Of a stretch of DNA of 42,111 nucleotides, positions 15,533 to 23,935 are shown in pieces (positions within the stretch are counted from its first letter, which is position 1; each line of letters begins with the position of its first letter). The notes below the pieces were generated by a model. It worked only from the letters and a program-made list of their open reading frames with translations. It had not been told where the DNA came from and ran no database searches. The stretch is from Lachnospiraceae bacterium (lineage in GTDB: Bacteria; Bacillota; Clostridia; Lachnospirales; Lachnospiraceae). The position numbers and the translations under genes are program-made. Location of the stretch: assembly GCA_017521195.1 (NCBI GenBank), contig JAFXGP010000112.1, positions 1-42,111 of the forward strand, given 5' to 3'.

Positions 15533-16927
15533 GTGAAGCATAAAAGTTGGCTGTCATTTTTGTTGGTGTTGTGCATTTTAATGGGATGTTCACAACCTAA
15601 AACTAATACGGATTTAGTCGGCAATGATAGAGATACGTTGGGACTGGCACCGGATTTTTCTTATGAAGTAGCGAAGCAGACACCTAATATTTTGGTAAAT
15701 CAGATTGGTTATTTGACAGATAATAACAAAGTGGCAATTTTGCGGGGAAACAATTTACATGATGTTTTCTATGTATATGATGCATATAATAATGAAAAAG
15801 TCTTTGAAGGTTACTTGATTTCCGACAATATAGGAGTGACACAAAGTGACAATGCGTCAGAAACTATAGAAAGCGAAGAACAAAAAAATATTTATCTGGC
15901 TGATTTTTCTCAAATAAAAAGAAACGGAACATATTATGTATATCAGAAGGATCTTGGCTATTCTTATCAGTTTGAGATAGGAGATAATATTTATGATAGT
16001 GTGGAAGAAACTGCACTTACATTATTAGAGACGGAGGATGAAGATGTTTCCAAGATATGTTATCAGTTAACAGCATTGCTGATTACCAAGGAATTATATC
16101 CGGATCATTTGCTGGAAGCAGAACGGTTGGATAAAATTTGTAAGGAAAAAATAGAAATGTTGTTGCAGGCTCAGGACACTGTTACGGGAAATGTGTATGC
16201 TGATATTTCTGATATAAACGAGATACAGGAATTGGATGAACAGCAAAAGCAACAATACATATCTCTGGCAGCTACGGCAGAGTTTGCCGGAGTATTGGCA
16301 ATTTATGCTAATCAGATAAAAGCGACGGACAGAACATTGGCTTATCAGTATCAGCAAGCAGCAGAAAAGGCTTATAAGGCAATTCAGTTAAGTCTGGATA
16401 ATGTGGGATATGATGCAGGATATTTTGCAGCCTCCCATCTTTATCGTTTGACGGGAAGATTGAAATACGCACAGGCAATAGAACAGTATCTGAATATGAA
16501 AGAAGAACAAAAAGGGTACACAGAGTATGATTTTTCCCTTTTTGCAGATTATGGTTATCTTACTCTCAGATATGGAAGTAACCTGGCATGGAGTGAGCTG
16601 GTAATGAAGCGGATTATGAAACAGGCAGAAGAGATTTCCCGTACCGTAGGAAAAAATAACTACTATGTTTCTGAAAAGAGAGAGTATAATGATATAAACG
16701 GAAAACTCAAGGATATGTCAAATCTTGCGTTGGTAAACTATATTATTACCAATCATGAGTATAGTACCTTGCAGAAGAATTATCTGGATTATTTTCTGGG
16801 AAGAAACCCTTATAATATTTGTTATGTGGATGGTTTTGGTACCGGAAATGCGATTAATGATGAAGAGAAAATAAATTCTGAAAATATAGGTTTGTTTTAT
16901 TTGTTATTACAAAGTACGAAGTTATAA
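15533..16927 (+). CDS. Lipoprotein with cellulase N-terminal Ig fold and degenerate GH9-like domain
   Basis: 464 aa. The lipoprotein signal ends in lipobox ILMGC. Residues 50-150 look like the CelD N-terminal Ig-like domain of family 9 cellulases (NILVNQIGYLTDNNKVAIL, later IYLADFSQI and GTYYVY). The rest is helical like a GH9 (alpha/alpha)6 barrel and ends with DYFLGRNPYNICYVDGFG, the usual block before the GH9 catalytic residues. The following HHR segment and the acidic D-x(n)-E catalytic motifs are not visible and the protein stops soon after, so hydrolase activity is doubtful. It may bind glycans or peptidoglycan. GTG start 15533 follows AAAAGGAGGAAAAATCG. It lies directly upstream of ddl, 18 nt away, and may be co-transcribed. 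Confidence 0.75.
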   Translation: MKHKSWLSFLLVLCILMGCSQPKTNTDLVGNDRDTLGLAPDFSYEVAKQTPNILVNQIGYLTDNNKVAILRGNNLHDVFYVYDAYNNEKVFEGYLISDNIGVTQSDNASETIESEEQKNIYLADFSQIKRNGTYYVYQKDLGYSYQFEIGDNIYDSVEETALTLLETEDEDVSKICYQLTALLITKELYPDHLLEAERLDKICKEKIEMLLQAQDTVTGNVYADISDINEIQELDEQQKQQYISLAATAEFAGVLAIYANQIKATDRTLAYQYQQAAEKAYKAIQLSLDNVGYDAGYFAASHLYRLTGRLKYAQAIEQYLNMKEEQKGYTEYDFSLFADYGYLTLRYGSNLAWSELVMKRIMKQAEEISRTVGKNNYYVSEKREYNDINGKLKDMSNLALVNYIITNHEYSTLQKNYLDYFLGRNPYNICYVDGFGTGNAINDEEKINSENIGLFYLLLQSTKL

Positions 16928-16945
16928 ATTAGAAGGAGACCCAAT

Positions 16946-17968
16946 ATGAAAATTGTAGTTTTGGCAGGCGGATTAAGTACGGAACGAGATGTTTCTTTCA
17001 GTTCGGGAAGTATGGTATATAAAGCATTGAAGCAGAATGGGCATCAGGTCATTATGTTGGATGTATATTTGGGATATGAAGGTGAGATTGAGGGCATCTT
17101 TGAAAAAGAGATAGACTGGGCAGCTGCAGTTGGTGCAGTTACAGAGAAAAATCCGGATTTGGAAGCAGTTAAGAAACTGAGAAAAGACGGAGGAAGAAAT
17201 TTCTTCGGTCCTAATGTGGTTACACTTTGTCAGGAAGCAGATGTTGCTTTTTTAGCTCTTCATGGAGAAAATGGAGAAAACGGAAAAGTACAGGCGGCCT
17301 TGGATTTGATGGGTGTACGTTATACAGGAACTGACTATTTGAGCAGTGCAATTTGTATGGACAAAGGGCTTACCAAGGATATGTTTGCCTTATTTGGAAT
17401 TCCTACACCGGCAGGAATTAAGTTAAAGAAAAGGGAAGAGGATAAAAGAGAAGTACCTATTCCGTGTGTAGTAAAAGCATGCTGTGGTGGCTCCAGCGTA
17501 GGTGTTGCTATGGCAACAAATGAAGAAGAATATGAAAAGGCGAAAGAGGAAGCCTTTTTATATGATGAAGAAGTAGTAATTGAGCAATACATAAAAGGCA
17601 GAGAGTTTTCTGTAGGTGTCATGGACGGAAAAGCATTGCCCGTAATCGAAATTGCTCCGCTGCAAGGTTTTTATGATTATAAAAATAAATATCAGGCAGG
17701 TAGTGCTGTAGAAACATGTCCTGCATTGATTAGTGAAGAAAAGACAAAAGAAATGCAGCATTATGCTGAGAAAGCATTTCAGATATTGCGATTAAAAAAT
17801 TATGCCCGCATGGATTTTATGATGAATGAAAAGGAAGAAATATTCTGTTTGGAAGCAAATACTTTGCCGGGGATGACACCGACTTCTTTGCTTCCCCAGG
17901 AAGCCGCAGCTGCAGGAATCTCTTTTAATGAATTATGTGAAATGATTATTGCAGCAGCTTTAAGATAA
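16946..17968 (+). CDS. ddl: D-alanine--D-alanine ligase
   Basis: 340 aa ATP-grasp enzyme joining two D-alanines for peptidoglycan. The N-terminus VVLAGGLSTERDVSFSSG is the Ddl signature, and LALHGENGENGKVQAALD, VVKACCGGSSVGV and MDFMMNEKEEIFCLEANTLPGMTP (metal and ligand residues) follow in order. The family phrase usually reads HPxxGxDG; here it is LHGENGENG, a common Clostridia variant. Start ATG 16946 after AGAAGGAGACCCAAT. Followed by murF after about 23 nt; the product D-Ala-D-Ala is the MurF substrate, so the pair makes functional sense. Confidence 0.95.
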   Translation: MKIVVLAGGLSTERDVSFSSGSMVYKALKQNGHQVIMLDVYLGYEGEIEGIFEKEIDWAAAVGAVTEKNPDLEAVKKLRKDGGRNFFGPNVVTLCQEADVAFLALHGENGENGKVQAALDLMGVRYTGTDYLSSAICMDKGLTKDMFALFGIPTPAGIKLKKREEDKREVPIPCVVKACCGGSSVGVAMATNEEEYEKAKEEAFLYDEEVVIEQYIKGREFSVGVMDGKALPVIEIAPLQGFYDYKNKYQAGSAVETCPALISEEKTKEMQHYAEKAFQILRLKNYARMDFMMNEKEEIFCLEANTLPGMTPTSLLPQEAAAAGISFNELCEMIIAAALR

Positions 17969-17991
17969 TCCCGATAATGGAGACTGATAGA

Positions 17992-19374
17992 ATGAAGAAT
18001 TTAACTGTTGAAAATATAGTAAAAGCCTGTGATGGTACGTTGTATGGAAAAGAATTCATGAAAAACTGTAAGGAAGAAGCCGAAGGTGTGGTTTTAGATT
18101 CACGCCTTTTACAGGAAAATTATGTGTTTATTGCCACCAGAGGTGAAAAAGTGGATGGACATAAATTTATTCCGTCTGTGTTTGAAAAAGGTGCCATGGC
18201 TGTTATCTGTGAGGAACTTCCGCAAACACTTAGCGGTCCCTGTATCCTGGTAAAAGATAGTTTTGTGGCGTTGAAAAAATTGGCGGCTTTTTACAGACAA
18301 CAGTTAGAACTTAAGGTGATTGGTATTACCGGCAGTGTTGGAAAGACCAGTACAAAGGAATTTGTGGCAGGTGTACTTTCTGCCAAATATAATGTGTGGA
18401 AAACTCAAGGGAATTTTAATAACGAAGTAGGTCTTCCGTTAACAGTATTGCAGTTACGGGAAGAACATGAAATTGCAGTTTTGGAAATGGGAATCAGTGA
18501 TTTTGGAGAAATGCACAGATTGAGTGAAATTGCGAAACCGGATATTTGTATGTTGACAAATATTGGCCAGTGTCATCTGGAATTTTTGGGAGATCGTGAT
18601 GGTGTATTAAAGGCAAAGACAGAAATCTTTGATTTTATGAATCCGGAAGGCATGATTTTTGTAAATGGAGATGATGATAAATTAATCACCTTAAAAGAAA
18701 AATGGCAAGATAAATTGATAACTTTTGGAAGAGATATGAAAAATGACGTGTATGCTACGAATGAGATGTCCAAAGGATTGTTAGGCAGTGTGGCAGATAT
18801 ATGCGGAAAGGTAGATATTTCGGGAGTTGTGGTGCCTCTTCCGGGAGAACATATGGTGTTGAATGCTCTGGCTGCATCTGCAGTTGCCAATATGCTTGGT
18901 TTAACATCAGAAGAAATCAAAGCGGGAATGAAAAAAGTGAGTGCTGTCAGCGGAAGAAGTAATATTATGCCTCTTCAGGATTTTGTATTGATTGATGATT
19001 GTTACAATGCTAATCCTGTGTCTATGAAAGCAGCGATTGATCTTTTGCAGTCTGCCAATAAAAGAAGAGTGGCAGTGTTGGGAGATATGTTTGAATTGGG
19101 AGAAGAAGAAGAAAAACTTCATTATGAGGTAGGAGAATATACCGGGGGCAAAGTAGACCTCTTAATTTGCGTGGGGAATCTGGCAAAAAATATTTATGAA
19201 GGTGCTATGAAAAATAAAGGTGAGAGTGCATCTGTGATGTATTTGGAAAATAAGGAAGACATCTATTCTCAATTGGAGCAAATAATAATGCCGCAAGATA
19301 CTATTCTTTTGAAAGCATCTCACGGCATGGGGTTTGCAGATATTGTATCCTGGTTTGTAAAGAAATATTCTTAA
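17992..19374 (+). CDS. murF: UDP-N-acetylmuramoyl-tripeptide--D-alanyl-D-alanine ligase
   Basis: 460 aa Mur ligase adding D-Ala-D-Ala to the UDP-MurNAc tripeptide in the cytoplasm. The ATP loop GITGSVGKTSTKE (about 107-120), the LTNIGQCHLEFLG block and IDDCYNANPVSMKAA are typical of MurF. I chose ATG 17992, nine nt after GGAG, over the ATG at 17977 which has no site and would add METDR. The stop codon TAA at 19372-19374 overlaps the stop of the convergent plsC in the shared sequence TTAA, and the murF terminator lies inside plsC. Confidence 0.94.
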   Translation: MKNLTVENIVKACDGTLYGKEFMKNCKEEAEGVVLDSRLLQENYVFIATRGEKVDGHKFIPSVFEKGAMAVICEELPQTLSGPCILVKDSFVALKKLAAFYRQQLELKVIGITGSVGKTSTKEFVAGVLSAKYNVWKTQGNFNNEVGLPLTVLQLREEHEIAVLEMGISDFGEMHRLSEIAKPDICMLTNIGQCHLEFLGDRDGVLKAKTEIFDFMNPEGMIFVNGDDDKLITLKEKWQDKLITFGRDMKNDVYATNEMSKGLLGSVADICGKVDISGVVVPLPGEHMVLNALAASAVANMLGLTSEEIKAGMKKVSAVSGRSNIMPLQDFVLIDDCYNANPVSMKAAIDLLQSANKRRVAVLGDMFELGEEEEKLHYEVGEYTGGKVDLLICVGNLAKNIYEGAMKNKGESASVMYLENKEDIYSQLEQIIMPQDTILLKASHGMGFADIVSWFVKKYS

Positions 19375-20105
19375 ACAAGAGCTTTGTTTTTAAAATACAT
19401 ATTTTTAATCTGGTCGGACACATAACCGGCCAGATTTTTTTTGGTTTCTTTGTCTAACTGATTCGGATAAATAGGTTCACCATATTCAATAACTACATGA
19501 GTTTTCTTGATTTTAGGAGAATGATCTTCAAAAATATCCGCCACATTATTTAACGCAATAGGAATAATGGGACAACCGGATTTTTCAGCTAATTTAAAAC
19601 TGCCGCCATGGAAGGGTAAGAAGGTATCATTTTCTTTGTTTCGGGTTCCTTCCGGGAAAATACACATGGAGATTCCGGATTTCATTTTGTCAATTCCGGC
19701 AAGGATGGTTTGTAACCCTTGCTTGATGTCCTTACGGTCTAAGAACAGACAATGAAGATTACGCATCCAGTTGCGAAGAAGAGGGATACGTTGTACTTCA
19801 ATTTTAGAAATATATCCTGTGATACGGGGAACTCTTACATAAGTTAAGAGGATATCAAAATAGCTTCTGTGGTTAGCAACGTATAATACAGCTTGATCTT
19901 TGGGAACATTTTCTTCTCCTAAAACAGTTACCTGTACGCCGGTCAAAAAGAGAATTACATTAAATGCCCATTTGACAATAGCCAGGGAAGAACGGTTTTT
20001 TAAGTCCATGTTAAAGTGACCTATAATCCATTCTGCGATTAAGAGTGGAATGCTGCATACTAAGAAAAGAACTAAAAAAACGGCTACTAATATTAATCGT
20101 ATCAT
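19371..20105 (-). CDS. plsC: 1-acyl-sn-glycerol-3-phosphate acyltransferase
   Basis: 244 aa membrane-associated acyltransferase making phosphatidic acid from lysophosphatidic acid. A hydrophobic N-terminal segment (about 1-25) precedes the catalytic NHRSYFD motif (H-x4-D, about 78-84), then FLDRKD, FPEGTR (about 150-155) and the GCPIIPIALN block, in the family order. Start is the ATG complementary to 20103-20105 after GAAGGAAATTAT. Convergent with murF, sharing the TTAA stop; its last codons encode the murF terminator. Confidence 0.93.
   Translation of the reverse strand: MIRLILVAVFLVLFLVCSIPLLIAEWIIGHFNMDLKNRSSLAIVKWAFNVILFLTGVQVTVLGEENVPKDQAVLYVANHRSYFDILLTYVRVPRITGYISKIEVQRIPLLRNWMRNLHCLFLDRKDIKQGLQTILAGIDKMKSGISMCIFPEGTRNKENDTFLPFHGGSFKLAEKSGCPIIPIALNNVADIFEDHSPKIKKTHVVIEYGEPIYPNQLDKETKKNLAGYVSDQIKNMYFKNKALV
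19407..19442 (+). terminator. murF terminator embedded in the 3' end of plsC
   Basis: AATCTGGTCGG (19407-19417) pairs with CCGGCCAGATT (19426-19436) with one G-T wobble, 8-nt loop, followed by a T-run to 19442. It lies wholly within the plsC coding region on the opposite strand. Confidence 0.85.
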
Positions 20106-20264
20106 ATAATTTCCTTCTTTCTTAATTTGAAAGTATTATTGTTATGTCTGAAAATAAGAATAACTATACTTCAGTATACAAAAGAATCATGGGTAAAACA
20201 AGAAAATTATGGTTATTTATATATGATATTGCAAAATATATAGGTAACCTCAAAAGGTGAATGG

Positions 20265-20293
20265 TAATAAGAGGCTTACTTCCCGAATATATT
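20265..20293 (+). promoter_or_regulatory. Weak sigma-E-like promoter before the PrcB-like gene
   Basis: TAATAAG (20265-20271), 14-bp spacer, AATATATT (20286-20293): 5/7 and 6/8 matches to the sigma-E consensus. A TATAAT at 20306-20311 is too close to the start codon to serve. Alternative promoters were not convincing. Confidence 0.25.
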
Positions 20294-20324
20294 GTAGATA
20301 ACTTATATAATGTCAGGGTGAAAA

Positions 20325-20750
20325 ATGAGAATAAAAAATACATGGATTATATCAGTGCTTATCTTAGGTATTTTAATTTTTCCGGGAATACAGGGGTGTG
20401 AGTTTAAGATTATTCCTCAAGAACAGGAAAAGAGGGAGGTGGAATTTGTAATTGTAAGTGAAGAATGTATTCCTGAAGCAGTGGCGTTATTGATTGAAAG
20501 CAGAAAAGAAAACGAAATGAAACTTACCTATGTGGATGGAAAAGATCGATATCTGATTATTGGTTATGGAAAACAAAGTACGGGAGGTTATTCTATCTCT
20601 ATTAAAGATTTGTATGCTACCGAAAATGCCATATACGTAGATACTTGTCTTATGGGACCGACAAAAGAAAATAAAATTAAAGAAGTGCCGTCATATCCGG
20701 TTATTGTATTACAGGTGTGGGAAATGGGGTTGCCTGTAGTTTTTCAATAA
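20325..20750 (+). CDS. PrcB-like lipoprotein
   Basis: 141 aa. Signal peptide with lipobox GIQGC (Cys25). The mature domain matches the C-terminal domain of protease-complex subunit PrcB: YGKQSTGGYSISIKDLYATE, then a strand and SYPVIVLQV at the end. In other bacteria such domains bind a protease partner, but no protease gene is adjacent. Start ATG 20325 after CAGGGTGAAAA. It precedes pyrC by 51 nt and could be co-transcribed, though a function in pyrimidine synthesis is not suggested. Confidence 0.8.
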   Translation: MRIKNTWIISVLILGILIFPGIQGCEFKIIPQEQEKREVEFVIVSEECIPEAVALLIESRKENEMKLTYVDGKDRYLIIGYGKQSTGGYSISIKDLYATENAIYVDTCLMGPTKENKIKEVPSYPVIVLQVWEMGLPVVFQ

Positions 20751-20801
20751 AAAATATGATATACTAACCTCAGTAAAAATATAATAAAGAGAGGTAACAA
20801 A

Positions 20802-22094
20802 ATGCTGCTGATAAAAAACGCATATATGTTAGATCCGGCCACCGGATATGAAGGGGATGCGGATATTCTCGTTGAAAACGGTAGAATTAAAAAATTATAT
20901 AAAGGAATCATCGGATTGGTAGATGAATCCTTATTCGAAGATCTTGAAGTAATTGATGCAGACGGGTTATATGTGGCACCGGGATTAGTGGATGTACATG
21001 TACATTTCAGGGATCCGGGATTTTTATATAAAGAAGATATTACAACCGGCGCAAAGGCAGCGGCCAAAGGAGGATTTACGACAGTAGTACTTATGGCAAA
21101 TACAAAACCTATTGTAGATAATGAAGAAACTTTGGCTTATGTTTTGGAAAAAGGGAAAACCACGGATATTCATGTAGAAACCTGTTGCAGTGTCAGTAAA
21201 GAATTTAAAGGACAGGAATTATGTGATTATGAAAAACTGTTGGAAAACGGGGCTGTAGGATTTACCGATGACGGAATTCCGTTGTTGGATGAAGCTCTTG
21301 TGACAGAAGCCATGACACGGCTGTCTAAATTACAGGTACCTATCAGCCTGCATGAAGAAGATCCCAATTTGATTGCTAACAATGGAATTAATCGAGGAGC
21401 TGCTTCCGAACATTTTGGAATTGGCGGTTCTCCCAGAGAAGCAGAAGTTACCATGGTGGCGAGGGATATTGAAATTGCCAAAAAGACAGGTGCAGTAGTA
21501 AACATTCAGCATATCAGCTGTAAAGAAACAGCAGAAATGATTCGCAAAGCAAAACAGGAAGGGTTTACCAATATTCATGGGGAGGCAACGCCTCATCATT
21601 TTACCCTGACAGAAGAAGCAGCCATAAAATACGGAACTATGGCAAAAATGAATCCGCCTCTTAGAACAAAAGAAGATAAAGAAGCGATTATTGCAGCTAT
21701 TAAAGACGGAACTTTGGATATCATTGCTACAGATCATGCCCCTCATAGCGAGGAAGAAAAAGCTAAGGCTATTACGGAAGCTCCAAGTGGTATTTTGGGA
21801 TTGGAAACAGCATTTGCTTTGGGCGTAGGAGAATTGGTAGAAAAGAATGATATGCCTATGATAGATTTAATCGACAGAATGAGTTACGGACCGGCTAAGA
21901 TGTATAACTTAGATGCAGGATATATTAAAGAAAACGGACCTGCAGATTTTATTATATTCGATCCTAACGAATTCTGGAGAGTAGAAGAATTTCAATCCAA
22001 ATCCCAAAATTCACCATTTATTGGTAAAATGATGTTGGGAAAAATTAAGAAAACTATATGTAACGGAAAAGTAATTTATGATGATGAAGCATAA
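20802..22094 (+). CDS. pyrC: Dihydroorotase
   Basis: 430 aa class I zinc amidohydrolase cyclising carbamoyl-aspartate to dihydroorotate. The metal motif DVHVHFRDPG (about 60-70), HISCKETAEMI, and IATDHAPHS (about 305-313) are all present, so this is an active-type enzyme rather than a non-catalytic PyrC' homologue. Start ATG 20802 after AGAGAGGTAACAAA. First of a pyrC-pyrK-pyrD run with gaps of 18 and 50 nt. The other pyrimidine genes (B, I, E, F) are not in the window. Confidence 0.95.
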   Translation: MLLIKNAYMLDPATGYEGDADILVENGRIKKLYKGIIGLVDESLFEDLEVIDADGLYVAPGLVDVHVHFRDPGFLYKEDITTGAKAAAKGGFTTVVLMANTKPIVDNEETLAYVLEKGKTTDIHVETCCSVSKEFKGQELCDYEKLLENGAVGFTDDGIPLLDEALVTEAMTRLSKLQVPISLHEEDPNLIANNGINRGAASEHFGIGGSPREAEVTMVARDIEIAKKTGAVVNIQHISCKETAEMIRKAKQEGFTNIHGEATPHHFTLTEEAAIKYGTMAKMNPPLRTKEDKEAIIAAIKDGTLDIIATDHAPHSEEEKAKAITEAPSGILGLETAFALGVGELVEKNDMPMIDLIDRMSYGPAKMYNLDAGYIKENGPADFIIFDPNEFWRVEEFQSKSQNSPFIGKMMLGKIKKTICNGKVIYDDEA

Positions 22095-22112
22095 TGAAAA
22101 GTGGAGGAAGTT

Positions 22113-22889
22113 ATGGCACAGAAGAAAAAAGTAATTGCCACGGTAGTGGCGCAAAAACAGTTAGCACCCGGGATCTTTGATATGTGGTTAAAAACAGAAT
22201 TAGCAGAGGGTGCAAAATGCGGACAGTTTATTGGTGTATATCCGGAAGATAAAAGTAATCTTCTTCCAAGACCTATCAGTATTTGTGAAGTAAATAAGGA
22301 AGAAGGAATGCTTCGAATTGTATATCGTGTGGCAGGAGAAGGGACAGAAGAATTCTCCCATTACACAGAAGGAACCAGAGTTCCTGTTTTGGGAATCTTG
22401 GGTAACGGATTCCCTGTTGAAGAAGGAAAAGGAAAAAAAGCATTTCTTATGGGTGGTGGTATCGGAGTTCCGCCAATTGTTCAGTTGGCAAAAGAATTGG
22501 ATGCTGATAAACAGGCGATTATAGGATACAGAGATAATAACCTTTTCTTAAAAGATGATTTAGAAAAATATGCAAAAGTATATATTGCCACAGAAGACGG
22601 CAGTATCGGAACCAAGGGAAATGTTATGAATGCCATCGAAGAAAATGCTTTGGATGCAGAAGTGATTTTTGCCTGCGGACCGATGCCGATGTTACGTGCT
22701 ATTAAAAAGTACGCGGCAGAGAAAGGAATTCCTGCTTATATTTCTCTGGAAGAGAGAATGGCATGTGGTGTAGGAGCATGTCTTGGTTGTGTATGTAAAA
22801 CTACTAAAAAAGATCATCACTCTCATGTAAACAATGCCAGAATTTGTACAGACGGGCCGGTATTTTTAGCGGAAGATGTAGATATCTAA
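22113..22889 (+). CDS. pyrK: Dihydroorotate dehydrogenase B, electron transfer subunit
   Basis: 258 aa. FAD-binding domain with RPISICEV (about 50-57), NAD-binding GGGIGVPPI (about 111-119), and a C-terminal 2Fe-2S site CGVGACLGCVC...CTDG. PyrK passes electrons from PyrD to NAD+ in the PyrD2-PyrK2 complex. I chose ATG 22113, five nt after GGAGG; an in-frame GTG at 22101 overlaps the ribosome binding site. The overlap-free but tight placement between pyrC and pyrD fits one transcript. Confidence 0.94.
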   Translation: MAQKKKVIATVVAQKQLAPGIFDMWLKTELAEGAKCGQFIGVYPEDKSNLLPRPISICEVNKEEGMLRIVYRVAGEGTEEFSHYTEGTRVPVLGILGNGFPVEEGKGKKAFLMGGGIGVPPIVQLAKELDADKQAIIGYRDNNLFLKDDLEKYAKVYIATEDGSIGTKGNVMNAIEENALDAEVIFACGPMPMLRAIKKYAAEKGIPAYISLEERMACGVGACLGCVCKTTKKDHHSHVNNARICTDGPVFLAEDVDI

Positions 22890-22939
22890 AAAGAAACAAG
22901 AATCATGCAAAGTGACTGTTGAAGAATAGGAGATAAAAA

Positions 22940-23845
22940 ATGAAAAATACAAAAGTAACCATAGCAGGTGTGGAATTTAAGAATCCTGTTATGACTGCAT
23001 CCGGCACGTTTGGTTCCGGTATGGAATATGGAGAATTCGTAGATTTAAATAAATTAGGAGCGGTAGTGACAAAAGGTGTGGCAAGTGTGCCGTGGCCGGG
23101 AAATCCAACACCAAGAGTAACAGAAGTTTATGGTGGTATGTTAAATGCAATCGGACTTCAGAATCCGGGAATTGATGTATTTATTGAAAGAGATTTAAAA
23201 TTTTTACAGCAGTTTGATACCCGTGTAATCGTTAATGTATGTGGAAAGACCACAGAAGATTATATTGACGTTGTGGAAAAATTAGGCGATACCAATGTAG
23301 ATATGTTGGAAATTAACGTATCTTGCCCTAATGTAAAAGAAGGAGCTATTGCCTTTGGTCAGAAAGCGGATGCCCTTTACAACATTACTTCCGAAATTAA
23401 GAAACATGCAAAACAGCCAATTATCATGAAACTTAGCCCTAATGTAACAGATATTACAGAAATGGCAAGAGCGGCAGAAAGTGCGGGAGCAGATGCTCTT
23501 TCACTTATCAATACGTTAACAGGTATGAAAATTGATATTTACAGAAGAAACTTTGCTCTGGCAAATAAAACCGGAGGAATGAGTGGTCCTGCAATTAAAC
23601 CGGTGGCGGTAAGAATGGTATATCAGGTGGCCAATGCAGTTAAGATTCCGATTATAGGTATGGGCGGAATTGCCAATGCAGAAGATGCGTTGGAATTTAT
23701 GATGGCAGGAGCAACCGGAGTTGCTGTAGGTGCCATGAATTTCATTAATCCATATGCCACAGTAGAAACGGTAGAAGGTATTGAAAAATTCATGGAACAA
23801 CATAAGATTGAAAATATTACAGACATTATCGGTTGCGTGAAATAG
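22940..23845 (+). CDS. pyrD: Dihydroorotate dehydrogenase B, catalytic subunit
   Basis: 301 aa FMN-binding TIM barrel oxidising dihydroorotate to orotate, cytoplasmic class 1B. The 1B signature NVSCPNVKEGAIAFG carries the catalytic cysteine, and IPIIGMGGIANAEDALEFMMAGA is the phosphate-binding end of the barrel. Partner PyrK is immediately upstream, confirming the NAD-linked type. Start ATG 22940 after AATAGGAGATAAAA. The terminator behind it also contains the promoter of the next gene. Confidence 0.96.
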   Translation: MKNTKVTIAGVEFKNPVMTASGTFGSGMEYGEFVDLNKLGAVVTKGVASVPWPGNPTPRVTEVYGGMLNAIGLQNPGIDVFIERDLKFLQQFDTRVIVNVCGKTTEDYIDVVEKLGDTNVDMLEINVSCPNVKEGAIAFGQKADALYNITSEIKKHAKQPIIMKLSPNVTDITEMARAAESAGADALSLINTLTGMKIDIYRRNFALANKTGGMSGPAIKPVAVRMVYQVANAVKIPIIGMGGIANAEDALEFMMAGATGVAVGAMNFINPYATVETVEGIEKFMEQHKIENITDIIGCVK

Positions 23846-23876
23846 AGATAATCTTTTATAGATATAAGAAAAATAG

Positions 23877-23905
23877 GAATAAACAACCTCCCGGGCGAAT
23901 ACATT
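23877..23905 (+). promoter_or_regulatory. Sigma-E-type promoter of the DUF3794/LysM gene
   Basis: GAATAAA (23877-23883), 14-bp spacer, AATACATT (23898-23905): 5/7 and 7/8 matches to KMATATT / CATACANT. The -10 lies in the loop of the pyrD terminator hairpin. Start predicted near 23911. Confidence 0.6.
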
Positions 23906-23932
23906 GGTATAAGAGAAGCCAGGGAGGTTTTT
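23885..23932 (+). terminator. pyrD terminator whose 3' arm holds the next gene's RBS
   Basis: AACCTCCC (23885-23892) pairs with GGGAGGTT (23922-23929), then TTT. The loop of 29 nt is long and contains the sigma-E -10. GGGAGG is the ribosome binding site of the gene starting at 23936. Read-through RNA would terminate and hide the site; RNA starting in the loop has only the right arm. Confidence 0.65.
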
Positions 23933-23935
23933 GTT

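Noticed and set aside
20751-20801. PyrR-type attenuator before pyrC.
   Set aside because: The 51-nt gap holds only a 5-bp ACCTC/GAGGT pairing; no terminator or anti-terminator pair.
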